Below the pieces are notes generated by a model. It was given only the letters and a program-made list of their open reading frames with translations. It searched no databases and was not told the origin of the DNA. 64,000 nucleotides of DNA from Acidobacteriota bacterium. GTDB lineage: Bacteria > Acidobacteriota > Holophagae > Holophagales > Holophagaceae. Below are positions 1-7,625 of this stretch, piece by piece. Position 1 is the first letter of the stretch. The number at the start of each line of letters is the position of its first letter. The stretch is from NCBI GenBank assembly GCA_016213735.1, contig JACQZU010000020.1, positions 1 through 64,000 of the forward strand, in the 5' to 3' direction. The position numbers and the translations under genes are program-made.

Positions 1-36
1 CGGGGGGCCCAGGCCAGAGGCCGTTTGCCCCCCGGA
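1..36. repeat. GC-rich palindromic repeat, copy 1 (cut by window edge)
   Basis: This 36-base unit recurs at 83-118 with one mismatch (A16 versus G). Its ends are complementary (CGGGGGGC against GCCCCCCG), so it can fold into a hairpin with an internal GGCC-rich loop. It lies downstream of the secDF stop and could act as a mRNA-end or REP-like element. The left part of the element probably lies outside the window. Confidence 0.6.
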
Positions 37-71
37 AAGGCAGAAGCGAGGAGCGGCTGGGCCGCGACGGA

Positions 72-118
72 GCGCGGGGGCCCGGGGGGCCCAGGCCGGA
101 GGCCGTTTGCCCCCCGGA
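72..118 (-). repeat. GC-rich palindromic repeat, copy 2 (REP-like)
   Basis: Read on the minus strand it runs TCCGGGGGGC, an 18-base loop, GCCCCCCGGG, then CCCCCGCGC. The same three blocks in the same order occur at 7510-7551 and at 42333-42385 on the plus strand, where only the loop differs. The hairpin stands 5 bases after the secDF stop codon, a position where such an element could stabilise or end the mRNA. There is no T-tract, so an ordinary intrinsic terminator is unlikely. Confidence 0.6.
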
Positions 119-123
119 CAACC

Positions 124-2949
124 TCAGGCGTGCTGCTTGAGCTTGTCCTTGCCGCCGAACCACTGGTCCCAGTACACGACCACAGGGCTGGCGATGTAGA
201 TCGAGGAGTAGGTGCCGGTGATGACGCCCACGAAAATGGGGAAGGCCAGGTCGCGGAGGGCCGGGCCCCCGAAGGCGAAGAGGCAGAAAGCGACGAAAAG
301 CACCGAAAGGGAGGTGAGGATCGTCCGGCTCAGGGTCTGGTTGATGGAGTCGTTCACCAGTTTGCTGATGTTGGCCCTGCGGTACTCGGGCTTGTGGCTG
401 TTCTCGCGGATCCGGTCGAAGACCACGATGGTGTCGGCCATGGAATACCCGATGAGGATGAGGAAGCTGGCCACCACCGGGACGCTGAATTCGAAGCCGA
501 AGACAACGAAAAGGCCCAGGGCCATGAGGACGTCGTGGATCAGGGCCACGATGCCCCCCACGGAGAAGCTCATGGTGAAGCGGAACATCACGTAGACGAG
601 GATCGCCCCCATGGCCCAGAGGACCGCCTGGAGGGTCTTCCAGGTCCACTCGCCCGAGATGGCCGGGGAGAAGCTCTCGTTCTTCAGCACGATCATGGGG
701 CCGAGCCGGTAGCCCTTCTCGATCCCCTGCCGAAGCACGGGAGGAAGCTCCTTCGGCAGCTGGTCGAAGCTGGTCATGGGACTGGCGTTTTCCCGGGCCT
801 TGATCACCCGGTCGGCCAGGGGCTCGTAGGTGGCCCTCAGGATGTTCTCGTCGCCCTTCACCTGAAGGGGATTCTCACGGATCCACTGGTCCATGAGTTC
901 CAGGCCGGCGGCCGTGTTCAGGTCCTTGCGGGCATCCCCGGACTGGGGGTCCAGGGTCTTGAGGATGGACTTGATGCGGTCGAACTGGAGCGTGGCCTCC
1001 TTCTCGTCCTGGCCCTTCCGGGCCTTGAGCTTGATCGAGTAGTCCGAGACCTCCTTGCTGCCGGTGTAGGCCACCACGGCGGCGTCGGGGAGGCCGTTCT
1101 TCACGAGGGCGGCCCGGACGTCCTCCTGCTTCACGTCCCCCTTGAAGCGGACCATCATGTCCACCCCGCCGATGAACTGCATGCCCAGCTTGAGGCGGCC
1201 GTCGGTCCCCTTCCATGGCTGGGCCGCGACGATGCAGATCAGGATGATGCCCCAGGAGATCGCCAGGGCAAGGTGCTTGAACTTCATGAAATCGAACTTG
1301 GGGCTGTGGAAGACATTCAGGGTTCCGATGCTGAGGTCCTTCGTGTCCGGATGACGCTCCAGGACCCAGTCATAGATGAAGCGGCTGATGTAGATGCTCG
1401 TGAACAGGCTGGCCACCACTCCCACGGTGAGGGACACCGCGAAGCCCTTGACGGGCCCCGTTCCGAAAATGAAGAGGAGGAGGGCCGCGAAGAGCTGGGT
1501 GACATGGCTGTCGACGATGGTCCAGAAGACCCGGGAGAAGCCCGCGTCGATGGCCCCGGCCACGCTCTTGCCCTTGCCCATTTCCTCGCGGATGCGTTCG
1601 AAGATGAGGATGTTGGCGTCCACCGCCATGCCGATCGTGAGGGCGAAGCCGGCGATTCCGGGGAGGGTGATGACCGCGTGGAAGCTGCCCATGAGCCCCA
1701 GCATCACGATGACATTCACCGTGAGGGCGACGATCGCGTTGAGGCCCGACCATCGGTACCAGAACACCATGAAGGCCACGATCGTCAGGAAGCCGATGAG
1801 GCTGGCGCGGACCCCCGAGCGGATGGAGTCGGCCCCCAGGCTGGGTCCCATGGACTTCTCTTCCAGGAATTTCATGGAGGCCCGCATGGCCCCGCTCTTG
1901 AGCTTGAGGGCGAGGTCGTCGGCGTCGGCGGCGGTGAAATTGCCGGTGATACGGACCGCGTTGCCGGGGATCTTCTCCCGGGCGCTGAGAACGCTGACGA
2001 TCTTCTTGTCGAGCACGAACGCGAAGTAGCGGCCGTCCTCCACGCTCCAGACCGAGACCTGGTAATTGGCGTCGGCACCCTTCTTGTCCAACACGAAGGT
2101 GACTTCGTTGGCCTCGGTGGTGGGATCCACCGCCCGATGGGCTTCGGTGATCGAGGAACCGTCGAACTGGACCTTGTTCTCCAGGAGGTACCAGGCCTTC
2201 ACGATCTCCTTGCCCTCCGCAGTCTTCTTGGGCGTCGAGGGTGCACCGGGGGTCTTCACCTCGGTGACCGGCTCGGGCAGGAGCTCGGTGTCGGGGGGCA
2301 GGACACCGCCCAGGGTCGACAGGGCCAGGTCCCGGTCCGGGTAGCCCCTGGGGGTGCTGCCCTTGGAGACCATCCGCAGCTCCAGCCTCCCCGGCGTGGA
2401 GAGCAGCCCCTTGATGCGCTCGCGTTCGGCTTCCCCCACCCCTGGGAGTTCCACGACGATGCGATTGCCCTCCTGCCCGCTGGGGGTGATCTCGGGTTCC
2501 GCGACGCCGAACTGGTTCACACGGTTCTCGATGATCTGGAGGGCCCGCTTGTTGGCCTCGGTCTTCAGGTAGTCCTGGTAGGTCTTCTTCTGGGTGAGGG
2601 TGGCCCGGGTGCCCTCGTACTTGATGTCGTACTCGCCCGCGTAGCCGGAGAGGGCCTTCTCCAGGATGGCGCTCTGGTCCGCCGCCACCCCTTCCACGAG
2701 GACCGAGGTGCCGCTGTAGCGCACGGCAGCGCCCGGTACTTGCTTGCTCTGGAGCCGCTCCTCCACCTTGTCCCGGAGCAGGCGCATGTCGTAGTCCAGC
2801 GCCTCGTGGCCCTGGACCTCCAGCTCGAAATGGACCCCGCCCCGGAGGTCGAGGCCCAGGCGGATCTTGTTCAGGGGGGTGAAGAAGTACCCGCACCCGA
2901 AGCAGATCGCCAGGGTGAGGATCAGACGCCAGAGACTACGCTTGGTCAT
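124..2949 (-). CDS. secDF: Protein translocase SecDF fusion
   Basis: This inner-membrane accessory of the Sec channel uses proton motive force to pull exported proteins to the periplasm. At 941 residues it equals SecD plus SecF, so it is a fused form. An N-terminal membrane helix (about 8-26) is followed by the SecD motif LGLDLRGG, the first periplasmic domain, and a five-helix block (about 375-535) containing GMAVDANILIFERIREE. A second half starts near residue 555 with LGMQFIGG and ends in the SecF helix block with SMADTIVVFDRIREN. It lies 137 bases after yajC on the same strand, and a CACAGA-type repeat fills that gap. Identification is firm. Confidence 0.97.
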   Translation of the reverse strand: MTKRSLWRLILTLAICFGCGYFFTPLNKIRLGLDLRGGVHFELEVQGHEALDYDMRLLRDKVEERLQSKQVPGAAVRYSGTSVLVEGVAADQSAILEKALSGYAGEYDIKYEGTRATLTQKKTYQDYLKTEANKRALQIIENRVNQFGVAEPEITPSGQEGNRIVVELPGVGEAERERIKGLLSTPGRLELRMVSKGSTPRGYPDRDLALSTLGGVLPPDTELLPEPVTEVKTPGAPSTPKKTAEGKEIVKAWYLLENKVQFDGSSITEAHRAVDPTTEANEVTFVLDKKGADANYQVSVWSVEDGRYFAFVLDKKIVSVLSAREKIPGNAVRITGNFTAADADDLALKLKSGAMRASMKFLEEKSMGPSLGADSIRSGVRASLIGFLTIVAFMVFWYRWSGLNAIVALTVNVIVMLGLMGSFHAVITLPGIAGFALTIGMAVDANILIFERIREEMGKGKSVAGAIDAGFSRVFWTIVDSHVTQLFAALLLFIFGTGPVKGFAVSLTVGVVASLFTSIYISRFIYDWVLERHPDTKDLSIGTLNVFHSPKFDFMKFKHLALAISWGIILICIVAAQPWKGTDGRLKLGMQFIGGVDMMVRFKGDVKQEDVRAALVKNGLPDAAVVAYTGSKEVSDYSIKLKARKGQDEKEATLQFDRIKSILKTLDPQSGDARKDLNTAAGLELMDQWIRENPLQVKGDENILRATYEPLADRVIKARENASPMTSFDQLPKELPPVLRQGIEKGYRLGPMIVLKNESFSPAISGEWTWKTLQAVLWAMGAILVYVMFRFTMSFSVGGIVALIHDVLMALGLFVVFGFEFSVPVVASFLILIGYSMADTIVVFDRIRENSHKPEYRRANISKLVNDSINQTLSRTILTSLSVLFVAFCLFAFGGPALRDLAFPIFVGVITGTYSSIYIASPVVVYWDQWFGGKDKLKQHA

Positions 2950-2978
2950 GGATGCACCAGGTGGGAGAGAGGGCTGGT

Positions 2979-3071
2979 CACAGAGGGCGCAGAAGGGTCA
3001 CAGAAAGCACAGAATGAGAAAACAAAAGGCACTTCGGTGATGTTCTGCGCGCTTCCGTGCCTGCTGTGTTC
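2979..3071. repeat. CACAGA-type intergenic inverted repeat between yajC and secDF
   Basis: The left part carries CACAGAGGGCGCAGAAGG and a second CACAGA...CACAGAA copy. The right part carries the opposite orientation (TTCTGCGC, then CTGTGTTCC). Together they form an imperfect inverted pair around an A-rich centre. A related CCAAGA-type inverted pair lies after tRNA-Lys at 41449-41519. It is not coding and interrupts an otherwise tight operon. Confidence 0.45.
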
Positions 3072-3086
3072 CTGAGGCCGACCCTG

Positions 3087-3422
3087 CTATTCCTTGGGCT
3101 CGCCCTCGGAGGCGAGGGCCGCCACGGCCTGGCGGCGGGCCTTCACGACAGAACTGCCCAGCTTGATGTAGATGAGCTTGGCATCCTTGTCGTCCACCCG
3201 GTCGATGGTGGCGAACAGGCCCGAGGAGAGCAGGACTTCGTCCCCCGCCTTCAGCTTGGAAAGCCGGGCCTCCATCTCCTTGCGGGCCTTGCTCTGGGGC
3301 CGGATGAGCAGGAAGTAGAAGAGCACGCCCATCACCACCATCATGGTCATGGGGTTCGCCAGGATGGCGAGGGGGCCGGAGGGTCCGGCCGGCGGCGTCT
3401 GGGAAAGGATGGCGATGGTCAT
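3087..3422 (-). CDS. yajC: Sec translocon accessory protein YajC
   Basis: This small single-span membrane protein copurifies with SecDF. It has 111 residues with one hydrophobic segment at about 25-45 (MVVMGVLFYFLLIRP), the conserved RPQSKARKEME stretch, and a soluble tail. The tail carries the family pattern of a charged KAGDEVLLSSGL followed by IDRVDDKDAKLI. Its start codon directly abuts the tgt stop codon. tgt-yajC-secD-secF is a common bacterial order, so context and sequence agree. Confidence 0.95.
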   Translation of the reverse strand: MTIAILSQTPPAGPSGPLAILANPMTMMVVMGVLFYFLLIRPQSKARKEMEARLSKLKAGDEVLLSSGLFATIDRVDDKDAKLIYIKLGSSVVKARRQAVAALASEGEPKE

Positions 3423-4571
3423 TCAGGGCTCCTCGGTGGTCCAGGCCTCCCGGGTGCGGCGCGCGAAATCCTCGAAACGGGTTTCCAGCAGGGCCCGCCG
3501 CGCGTTCCGGGTCAATCCGACAGTGTAGCTCAGGTTGTGAATGGTGTTGAGCGTGGATGCCAGCGGTTCCCCGGCCCGGAAGAGGTGGTGGAGGTAGGCC
3601 CTGGAGAAGCTGCGGCAGGTGTAGCAGGCGCAGTCGGGATCCAGGGGCAGGTCGGCCTCCCGGTGGCGGGCGTTCTTGATGTTGAGCCGCCCCCGGGATG
3701 TGAGGAGGCGCCCGTGCCGGGCCTCCCGGGTGGGCAGCACGCAGTCGAAGAGGTCCACTCCCTGCGCGATCCCCGACAGGAGGTCCTCCGGGGTGCCCAC
3801 GCCCATGAGGTAGCGGGCCCGGTCTCCCGGGAGCTCCTTCACGAGGGCCGCCAGGGTGGCCTCCATCTCCGCCTTCGGTTCTCCAACGCTGAGGCCTCCC
3901 ACGGCGAAGCCCTGGAAGGGGGTGCGGGCGTCCAGCTCCAGAATCCGGTCCAGGTGCTCTCGCCGCAGGTCCAGCTGGGTGCCCCCCTGGAGAATGGCGA
4001 AGAGACCCTGGTGGGGGGCGAGCTCGCAGGCGCGGCAGCGGGCCAGCCAGCGGGTGGTCCGGGCCACGGAGCGCTCCAGTTCGGCCCGGGCCGTTCCCCC
4101 GGGCGGACATTCGTCGAAGGCCATGACGATGTCCGACCCCAACTGCCGCTGGATCTCCATGCTGCGTTCGGGTGACAGGAAGTGCCTCGAACCGTCCAGG
4201 TGGCTGGCAAAGGTGACACCGTCCTCCTCGACCCGACGCAACGATGACAGTGAGAAGACCTGAAATCCTCCCGAATCCGTCAGGATGGGACCTTCCCATC
4301 CCATGAAGCGGTGAAGGCCCCCCAGGCGGGCCACCTGTTCCCCGCCGGGGCGCAACCCGAGGTGGTAGGTGTTTCCCAGGATGACTTCGGGGGCGATCTC
4401 GGCAAGCTGGGCTGGGGTGACGGCCTTCACCGCGCCCTGGGTTCCTACCGGCATGAAGGCCGGCGTTCTCACGGGGCCATGGGCGGTGGAGAAGCTCCCC
4501 GCACGGCCGGTCGCTCCGCGGCCGGGGGTTTCCTGTTGAAAGATGAAGGGAAGGTCGTATGACGTAGGAAT
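3423..4571 (-). CDS. tgt: Queuine/preQ1 tRNA-guanine transglycosylase, probable ATT start
   Basis: This enzyme swaps the wobble guanine of GUN-anticodon tRNAs for the queuosine precursor. Visible are LTDSGGFQVFSLS (catalytic Asp), AFDECPPGG, QGG, GGLSVGEPK, DLFDCVLPTR (nucleophile Asp) and the zinc site CACYTC...HH. The first GTG, at 4472, would give 349 residues and remove the usual N-terminus. The same frame stays open upstream and encodes GRAGSFSTAHGPV, the expected family segment before TPAFMPVGT. No ATG, GTG or TTG occurs in that extension. An ATT at 4571-4569 lies 8 bases after an AAGGA and gives 382 residues, close to family length. The function is firm; the start is inferred. Confidence 0.93.
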   Translation of the reverse strand: MPTSYDLPFIFQQETPGRGATGRAGSFSTAHGPVRTPAFMPVGTQGAVKAVTPAQLAEIAPEVILGNTYHLGLRPGGEQVARLGGLHRFMGWEGPILTDSGGFQVFSLSSLRRVEEDGVTFASHLDGSRHFLSPERSMEIQRQLGSDIVMAFDECPPGGTARAELERSVARTTRWLARCRACELAPHQGLFAILQGGTQLDLRREHLDRILELDARTPFQGFAVGGLSVGEPKAEMEATLAALVKELPGDRARYLMGVGTPEDLLSGIAQGVDLFDCVLPTREARHGRLLTSRGRLNIKNARHREADLPLDPDCACYTCRSFSRAYLHHLFRAGEPLASTLNTIHNLSYTVGLTRNARRALLETRFEDFARRTREAWTTEEP

Positions 4572-4683
4572 GACAATTTTCCTTGAAGAAGGGGAATCGT
4601 CACGGACAGGTGACGGATTTGCGCACCCCTGTCATCGCCGTGGAAATTCTTTCAAATCCAGGATTGGGAAGGGTTCCCGCGCC

Positions 4684-4712
4684 TTGACGCCCCCTTGGGG
4701 CCTTGCCATCTT
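4684..4712 (+). promoter_or_regulatory. Predicted sigma70-type promoter for tonB-exbB-exbD
   Basis: The -35 is TTGACG (4684-4689) and the -10 is CATCTT (4707-4712), with a 17-base spacer. The same pair of hexamers with the same spacer lies upstream of the tRNA-Leu gene on the other strand (25057-25029). The start codon of tonB is about 100 bases downstream, leaving a leader long enough for the hairpin at 4750-4779. Confidence 0.55.
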
Positions 4713-4723
4713 AGCGCCAGGGC

Positions 4724-4789
4724 ATGTCCCAGTTCTTTCATCTTTTCCCAGCCGGATCCCAGATCACGCGGATCCGGCTTTCCTTTTAA
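4724..4789 (+). promoter_or_regulatory. tonB leader: terminator-like hairpin and 21-codon leader ORF
   Basis: A perfect 10-bp stem (AGCCGGATCC at 4750-4759 with GGATCCGGCT at 4770-4779) is followed at once by TTCCTTTT. This is an intrinsic-terminator layout pointing at tonB, and no gene on this strand precedes it. A 21-codon ORF beginning MSQFFHLF runs from 4724 to TAA at 4789 across the hairpin. Together these suggest attenuation of the tonB operon. The regulator or signal cannot be read from the sequence, and the leader ORF has a poor ribosome-binding site and may be chance. Confidence 0.45.
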
Positions 4790-4813
4790 CCCAGGGTCTT
4801 TCACGGGAGCCGC

Positions 4814-5620
4814 ATGAGCACCGACCCGAAGACAGCCCAGCCCCCAGGCGGCGCCAAGCCGCAAAGCCTGGAGGACGCGGTCTACACTCCATCCCTCGCG
4901 TCGGGAAACTCGACGATCAACAAGGGCAATCCCTTGGTGACGATCCCGGTCACCATCCTGGTCTACGGAAGTTTCGTGGGCGTGGGATTCTGGCTGGGAG
5001 CCCAGACCAAGGCTGGAAAGGCCGCCCTGAAAACCGTTGGCGTCACCCTCGACCAGCCCGAGGAGGCTCCGCCACCGCCTCCTCCTCCCCCGCCGCCGCC
5101 GGCTCCCGTGGCCGCCCCCGTGGTGGTGAAAAAGGACTTGGAGCAGAAGGAACCCCCTCCGCCGCCCGATCCCAGCAAGGACATCGTGCCGGACGTGGTG
5201 CCCAAGGAACTGCCCAAGGAGGACCTCTCCGCCAAGTACGCCGTGGGTGGCAATGCAGCCACCGGGGCCCCCTCGGGGGTCGTGGGCGCCGGGACCGGCA
5301 CCCAGTCGGTGATGGGGGCGGCCTCCCAGACCCGGGTCGTGGATTTCGACTTCAGCCAGATCAAGATCAAGGTCCAACCCCCCGCGCCGCCCTACCCGGC
5401 CATGGCCCGCATCGCCAAGATCCAGGGCACGGTGGTGGTGGAGATCGTGGTGGGCACCGACGGCGTTCCCGTCTCGGCCAAGGCCGTGGACGGTCCGCCC
5501 CAGCTCCGGCCCACCGCCGAGAGCTACGCCATGCAGTGGCGCTTCGAGCCCGCCATGCTGAACGGGGTGCCCCAGAACGCCCGATTAAAACTGACCATGC
5601 CCTTCAAGCTGCGCGCCTAG
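4814..5620 (+). CDS. tonB: TonB-family energy-transducing protein
   Basis: It links inner-membrane proton motive force to outer-membrane receptors, or plays the equivalent TolA-like role. Its 268 residues comprise a cytoplasmic N-terminus, one membrane anchor (about 43-60, [14 protein letters not shown]), a proline-rich stretch (about 78-100) and a TonB C-terminal domain (about 185-268). That domain has the typical [19 protein letters not shown] and [18 protein letters not shown] precedes the ATG. ExbB and two ExbD genes follow on the same strand, forming a complete motor unit. TonB versus TolA-like use cannot be settled from sequence. Confidence 0.92.
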   Translation: MSTDPKTAQPPGGAKPQSLEDAVYTPSLASGNSTINKGNPLVTIPVTILVYGSFVGVGFWLGAQTKAGKAALKTVGVTLDQPEEAPPPPPPPPPPPAPVAAPVVVKKDLEQKEPPPPPDPSKDIVPDVVPKELPKEDLSAKYAVGGNAATGAPSGVVGAGTGTQSVMGAASQTRVVDFDFSQIKIKVQPPAPPYPAMARIAKIQGTVVVEIVVGTDGVPVSAKAVDGPPQLRPTAESYAMQWRFEPAMLNGVPQNARLKLTMPFKLRA

Positions 5621-5642
5621 CGCGGCGGCCCGAAGGCCCGAG

Positions 5643-5661
5643 GCGGGGCCGGACGCCCCGC
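5643..5661 (+). other. Stem-loop in the tonB-exbB spacer
   Basis: A 7-bp GC-only stem (GCGGGGC with GCCCCGC) closes a 5-base loop in the 115-base gap between tonB and exbB. There is no T-tract. It may set relative expression of tonB and the motor genes by mRNA processing; that role is inference. Confidence 0.35.
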
Positions 5662-5735
5662 AAGCCAAGGCGCGACTGCGTCGAACCTGAACCTGAAACC
5701 AAGCGATCCCATCCCCATCGAAAGGAACCCATCCC

Positions 5736-6461
5736 ATGAACCTCCTCGCCAGCACCTTCAACCTCGCCCTCGCCGAAGGCGGCGGCGGCTTCACGCTGAA
5801 GGAATTCTTCATGCAGGCCACGCCCTTCAACAAGGGCATCATGCTCCTGCTGGTCTTCCTGGTGCTGTACCAGGTCTACTACGTCATCGAGCGCCTGGTC
5901 ATGTACAGCCAGTCCGGCGCCGCCTCCGAGAAGTTCCTCAAGCTCTTCATGGACACCCTGCGCCGGGGCGACTTCGAGGCCTCCAAGCGCGCCGCCACCA
6001 CCCACCAGAAGAGCCACATCGCCCTCGTGCTCAAGCACGGGCTGGACATCTTCCAGTACGAGAAGCAGCTCAAGCTCACCAATGCCAACCATGACGTGAT
6101 CCAGCCCGTGGAGCGCGCCATCGAGCGCGGCACCGCCGAGGTCACCGAGCTGCTGAAGAAGGGCATGGCCACCCTGGCGACCATCGCCTCCCTCAGCCCC
6201 TTCATCGGCCTGCTGGGCACGGTCATCGGCATCATCGCCGTGTTCGCCGACCTGAAGGCCAAGGGCGCGGGCGACATCAACGCCCTGGCCGGCTCCATCG
6301 GCGAGGCCCTCGTGACCACGGCCCTGGGCCTCGCGGTCGCGATCCCCGCCGCCTGGTTCTACAACATCCTGACGAACAAGCAGGACCAGATGATCATGAA
6401 CATCAACAACGCCGCCTCCCAGATGGTGGACGAGTTCATCCGCCGCGAGAGCCAGGCCTAG
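5736..6461 (+). CDS. exbB: MotA/TolQ/ExbB proton channel family protein
   Basis: This is the pentameric scaffold of the TonB or Tol motor in the inner membrane. Its 241 residues hold three predicted membrane spans: about 32-52 ([17 protein letters not shown]), 145-170 ([19 protein letters not shown]) and 185-210 ([21 protein letters not shown]). The family signature GLLGTVIGI and the loop [15 protein letters not shown] are present. It sits between tonB and two exbD genes. ExbB and TolQ cannot be told apart by sequence here, but the adjacent tonB favours ExbB. Confidence 0.93.
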   Translation: MNLLASTFNLALAEGGGGFTLKEFFMQATPFNKGIMLLLVFLVLYQVYYVIERLVMYSQSGAASEKFLKLFMDTLRRGDFEASKRAATTHQKSHIALVLKHGLDIFQYEKQLKLTNANHDVIQPVERAIERGTAEVTELLKKGMATLATIASLSPFIGLLGTVIGIIAVFADLKAKGAGDINALAGSIGEALVTTALGLAVAIPAAWFYNILTNKQDQMIMNINNAASQMVDEFIRRESQA

Positions 6462-6500
6462 TCCCACCCCCTTTCCCATCGCCAACCCAAGGAGACACTC

Positions 6501-7004
6501 ATGGGTGCACAAGTAGGCGGAAAGGCCGGCGGCGTCAGGTCCGACATCAACGTCACGCCCCTCGTGGACATCGTGCTGGTGCTGCTGATCATCTTCATCG
6601 TGATCACCCCGGCCGTGAACGACGCCGTGAGGCTGCCCCTGGCCCGCCACAGCGAGAAGGTGAACAAGGAGCCGGGCGCCAAGTACCTGACCCTCATGCT
6701 CACCGCCAAGCCCGATCCCAACAACAAGGACGCCAAGGTGATGGACAAGGTCCTCATCGACGACCAGGAGGCCCAGAAGTCGGGGACCTTCTTCAAGATC
6801 GAGTCCGAGGCCGACAAGAAGAAGCTGGCCGAGTACATCAAGAAGTACACGGACTACCTGGCCGACAAGCGCGTCTTCGTCAAGGCCGACGCCGACCTTC
6901 CCTTCAAGTTCGTCAACGAGCTCTTCCAGGTCTGCCGGGAGGGCGGGGCCGATGAGGCCTCCGTCGTCACCAGCGAGGACAAGAGCGGCAAGGAGGTGAA
7001 GTGA
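6501..7004 (+). CDS. exbD: Biopolymer transport protein ExbD/TolR (first copy)
   Basis: This is the proton-carrying partner of ExbB. It has 167 residues with one N-terminal span (about 22-42). The motif [17 protein letters not shown] holds the conserved membrane Asp. The remainder is a periplasmic domain rich in Lys and Glu, with an insert after the span that makes this copy differ from the second one. It is preceded by AAGGAGA at the usual distance and overlaps the next gene by 4 bases, which indicates coupled translation of the two ExbD subunits. Confidence 0.93.
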   Translation: MGAQVGGKAGGVRSDINVTPLVDIVLVLLIIFIVITPAVNDAVRLPLARHSEKVNKEPGAKYLTLMLTAKPDPNNKDAKVMDKVLIDDQEAQKSGTFFKIESEADKKKLAEYIKKYTDYLADKRVFVKADADLPFKFVNELFQVCREGGADEASVVTSEDKSGKEVK

Positions 7005-7504
7005 TGGCCGGCCACGGACACAAGAAGAAGGTCCTCCACGGCAACACGGCGCGGTCCGACATCAACGTCACGCCCCTCATCGACATCGTGCTGGTGCTGC
7101 TCATCATCTTCATCGTCATGGTGCCGGGGCTGTCCAAGGCGGCCAAGATCGTTGTTCCTCAGATTGTTAAGACCGACACCCCGCCCCCGCCGAACCAGAA
7201 GGACGACCGCATCGTCATCTCCATCCTGGAGAACAACGACGTCATGCTCCAGAGCGACAAGATGGACCTCAAGGACCTGGCTCCGGCCCTGACCAAGGTG
7301 GTCCAGCTCCAGCCCATGAACATGCGGAAGGTCTTCATCAAGGTGGACGAGGAAGTGAAATACCAGCGCGCCGTGGACGTCCTGGACCAGGTCCGGCGCG
7401 CCTCCGACCAGGCCAAGCGGGAGACCGCCGCCAAGCCGGAATGGCTGGGCCAGGATGGCGGCGACGTGAAGGTGGTCGCCTCCGTGAACAAGAAGAAGAC
7501 TTGA
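7001..7504 (+). CDS. exbD: Biopolymer transport protein ExbD/TolR (second copy)
   Basis: The second ExbD paralogue also has 167 residues. The span [20 protein letters not shown] (about 22-42) keeps the conserved Asp. A short basic N-terminus ([12 protein letters not shown]) and a proline linker (TPPPPNQ) follow the pattern of the family. It overlaps the first exbD (ATGA). Two unlike ExbD subunits beside one ExbB are frequent in Deltaproteobacteria and Acidobacteriota and may form a mixed dimer in the motor; that is inference. Confidence 0.93.
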   Translation: MMAGHGHKKKVLHGNTARSDINVTPLIDIVLVLLIIFIVMVPGLSKAAKIVVPQIVKTDTPPPPNQKDDRIVISILENNDVMLQSDKMDLKDLAPALTKVVQLQPMNMRKVFIKVDEEVKYQRAVDVLDQVRRASDQAKRETAAKPEWLGQDGGDVKVVASVNKKKT

Positions 7505-7600
7505 TGTCCTCCGGGGGGCACCGCTTCGCTCGGCCCCCCGGACCCCCGCGCAAGGGACGGGCGAAGCCCGTCCCTTGCGGATGTCCTCCGGTGGGCACCG
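7503..7600. repeat. REP-like palindrome with a 21-base direct repeat
   Basis: The unit TCCGGGGGGC (7510-7519), loop, GCCCCCCGGA (7533-7542), CCCCCGCGC (7543-7551) is another copy of the element at 72-118. A 21-base direct repeat flanks the hairpin at 7550-7578. It begins GATGTCCTCCGG at both 7503-7523 and 7580-7600, with one mismatch. The block fills nearly all of the gap between convergent exbD and murC. Confidence 0.55.
7550..7578. terminator. Strong bidirectional hairpin between exbD and murC
   Basis: A perfect 13-bp stem (GCAAGGGACGGGC with GCCCGTCCCTTGC) closes a GAA loop midway between the stop codons of exbD and murC, which face each other. No T-run follows on either strand, so it may act through mRNA protection or Rho-assisted termination rather than as a classic intrinsic terminator. 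Confidence 0.5.
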
Positions 7601-7625
7601 GCTTCGCTTCGCCGGGAAGGGCCTG

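Noticed and set aside
1-118. Possible CRISPR repeat pair
   Set aside because: Only two near-identical 36-mers with one short interval, palindromic and GC-only, no cas genes; the same units occur singly elsewhere.
25-3075. A 1016-codon plus-strand frame antisense to secDF
   Set aside because: Rich in His, Gly, Glu and Asp with no domain; it mirrors secDF codons in GC-rich DNA, while the opposite strand shows all SecD and SecF motifs.
4570-4640. Riboswitch (preQ1) before tgt
   Set aside because: The gap is short and the region codes for the Tgt N-terminus in frame; no preQ1 aptamer-like fold was seen.
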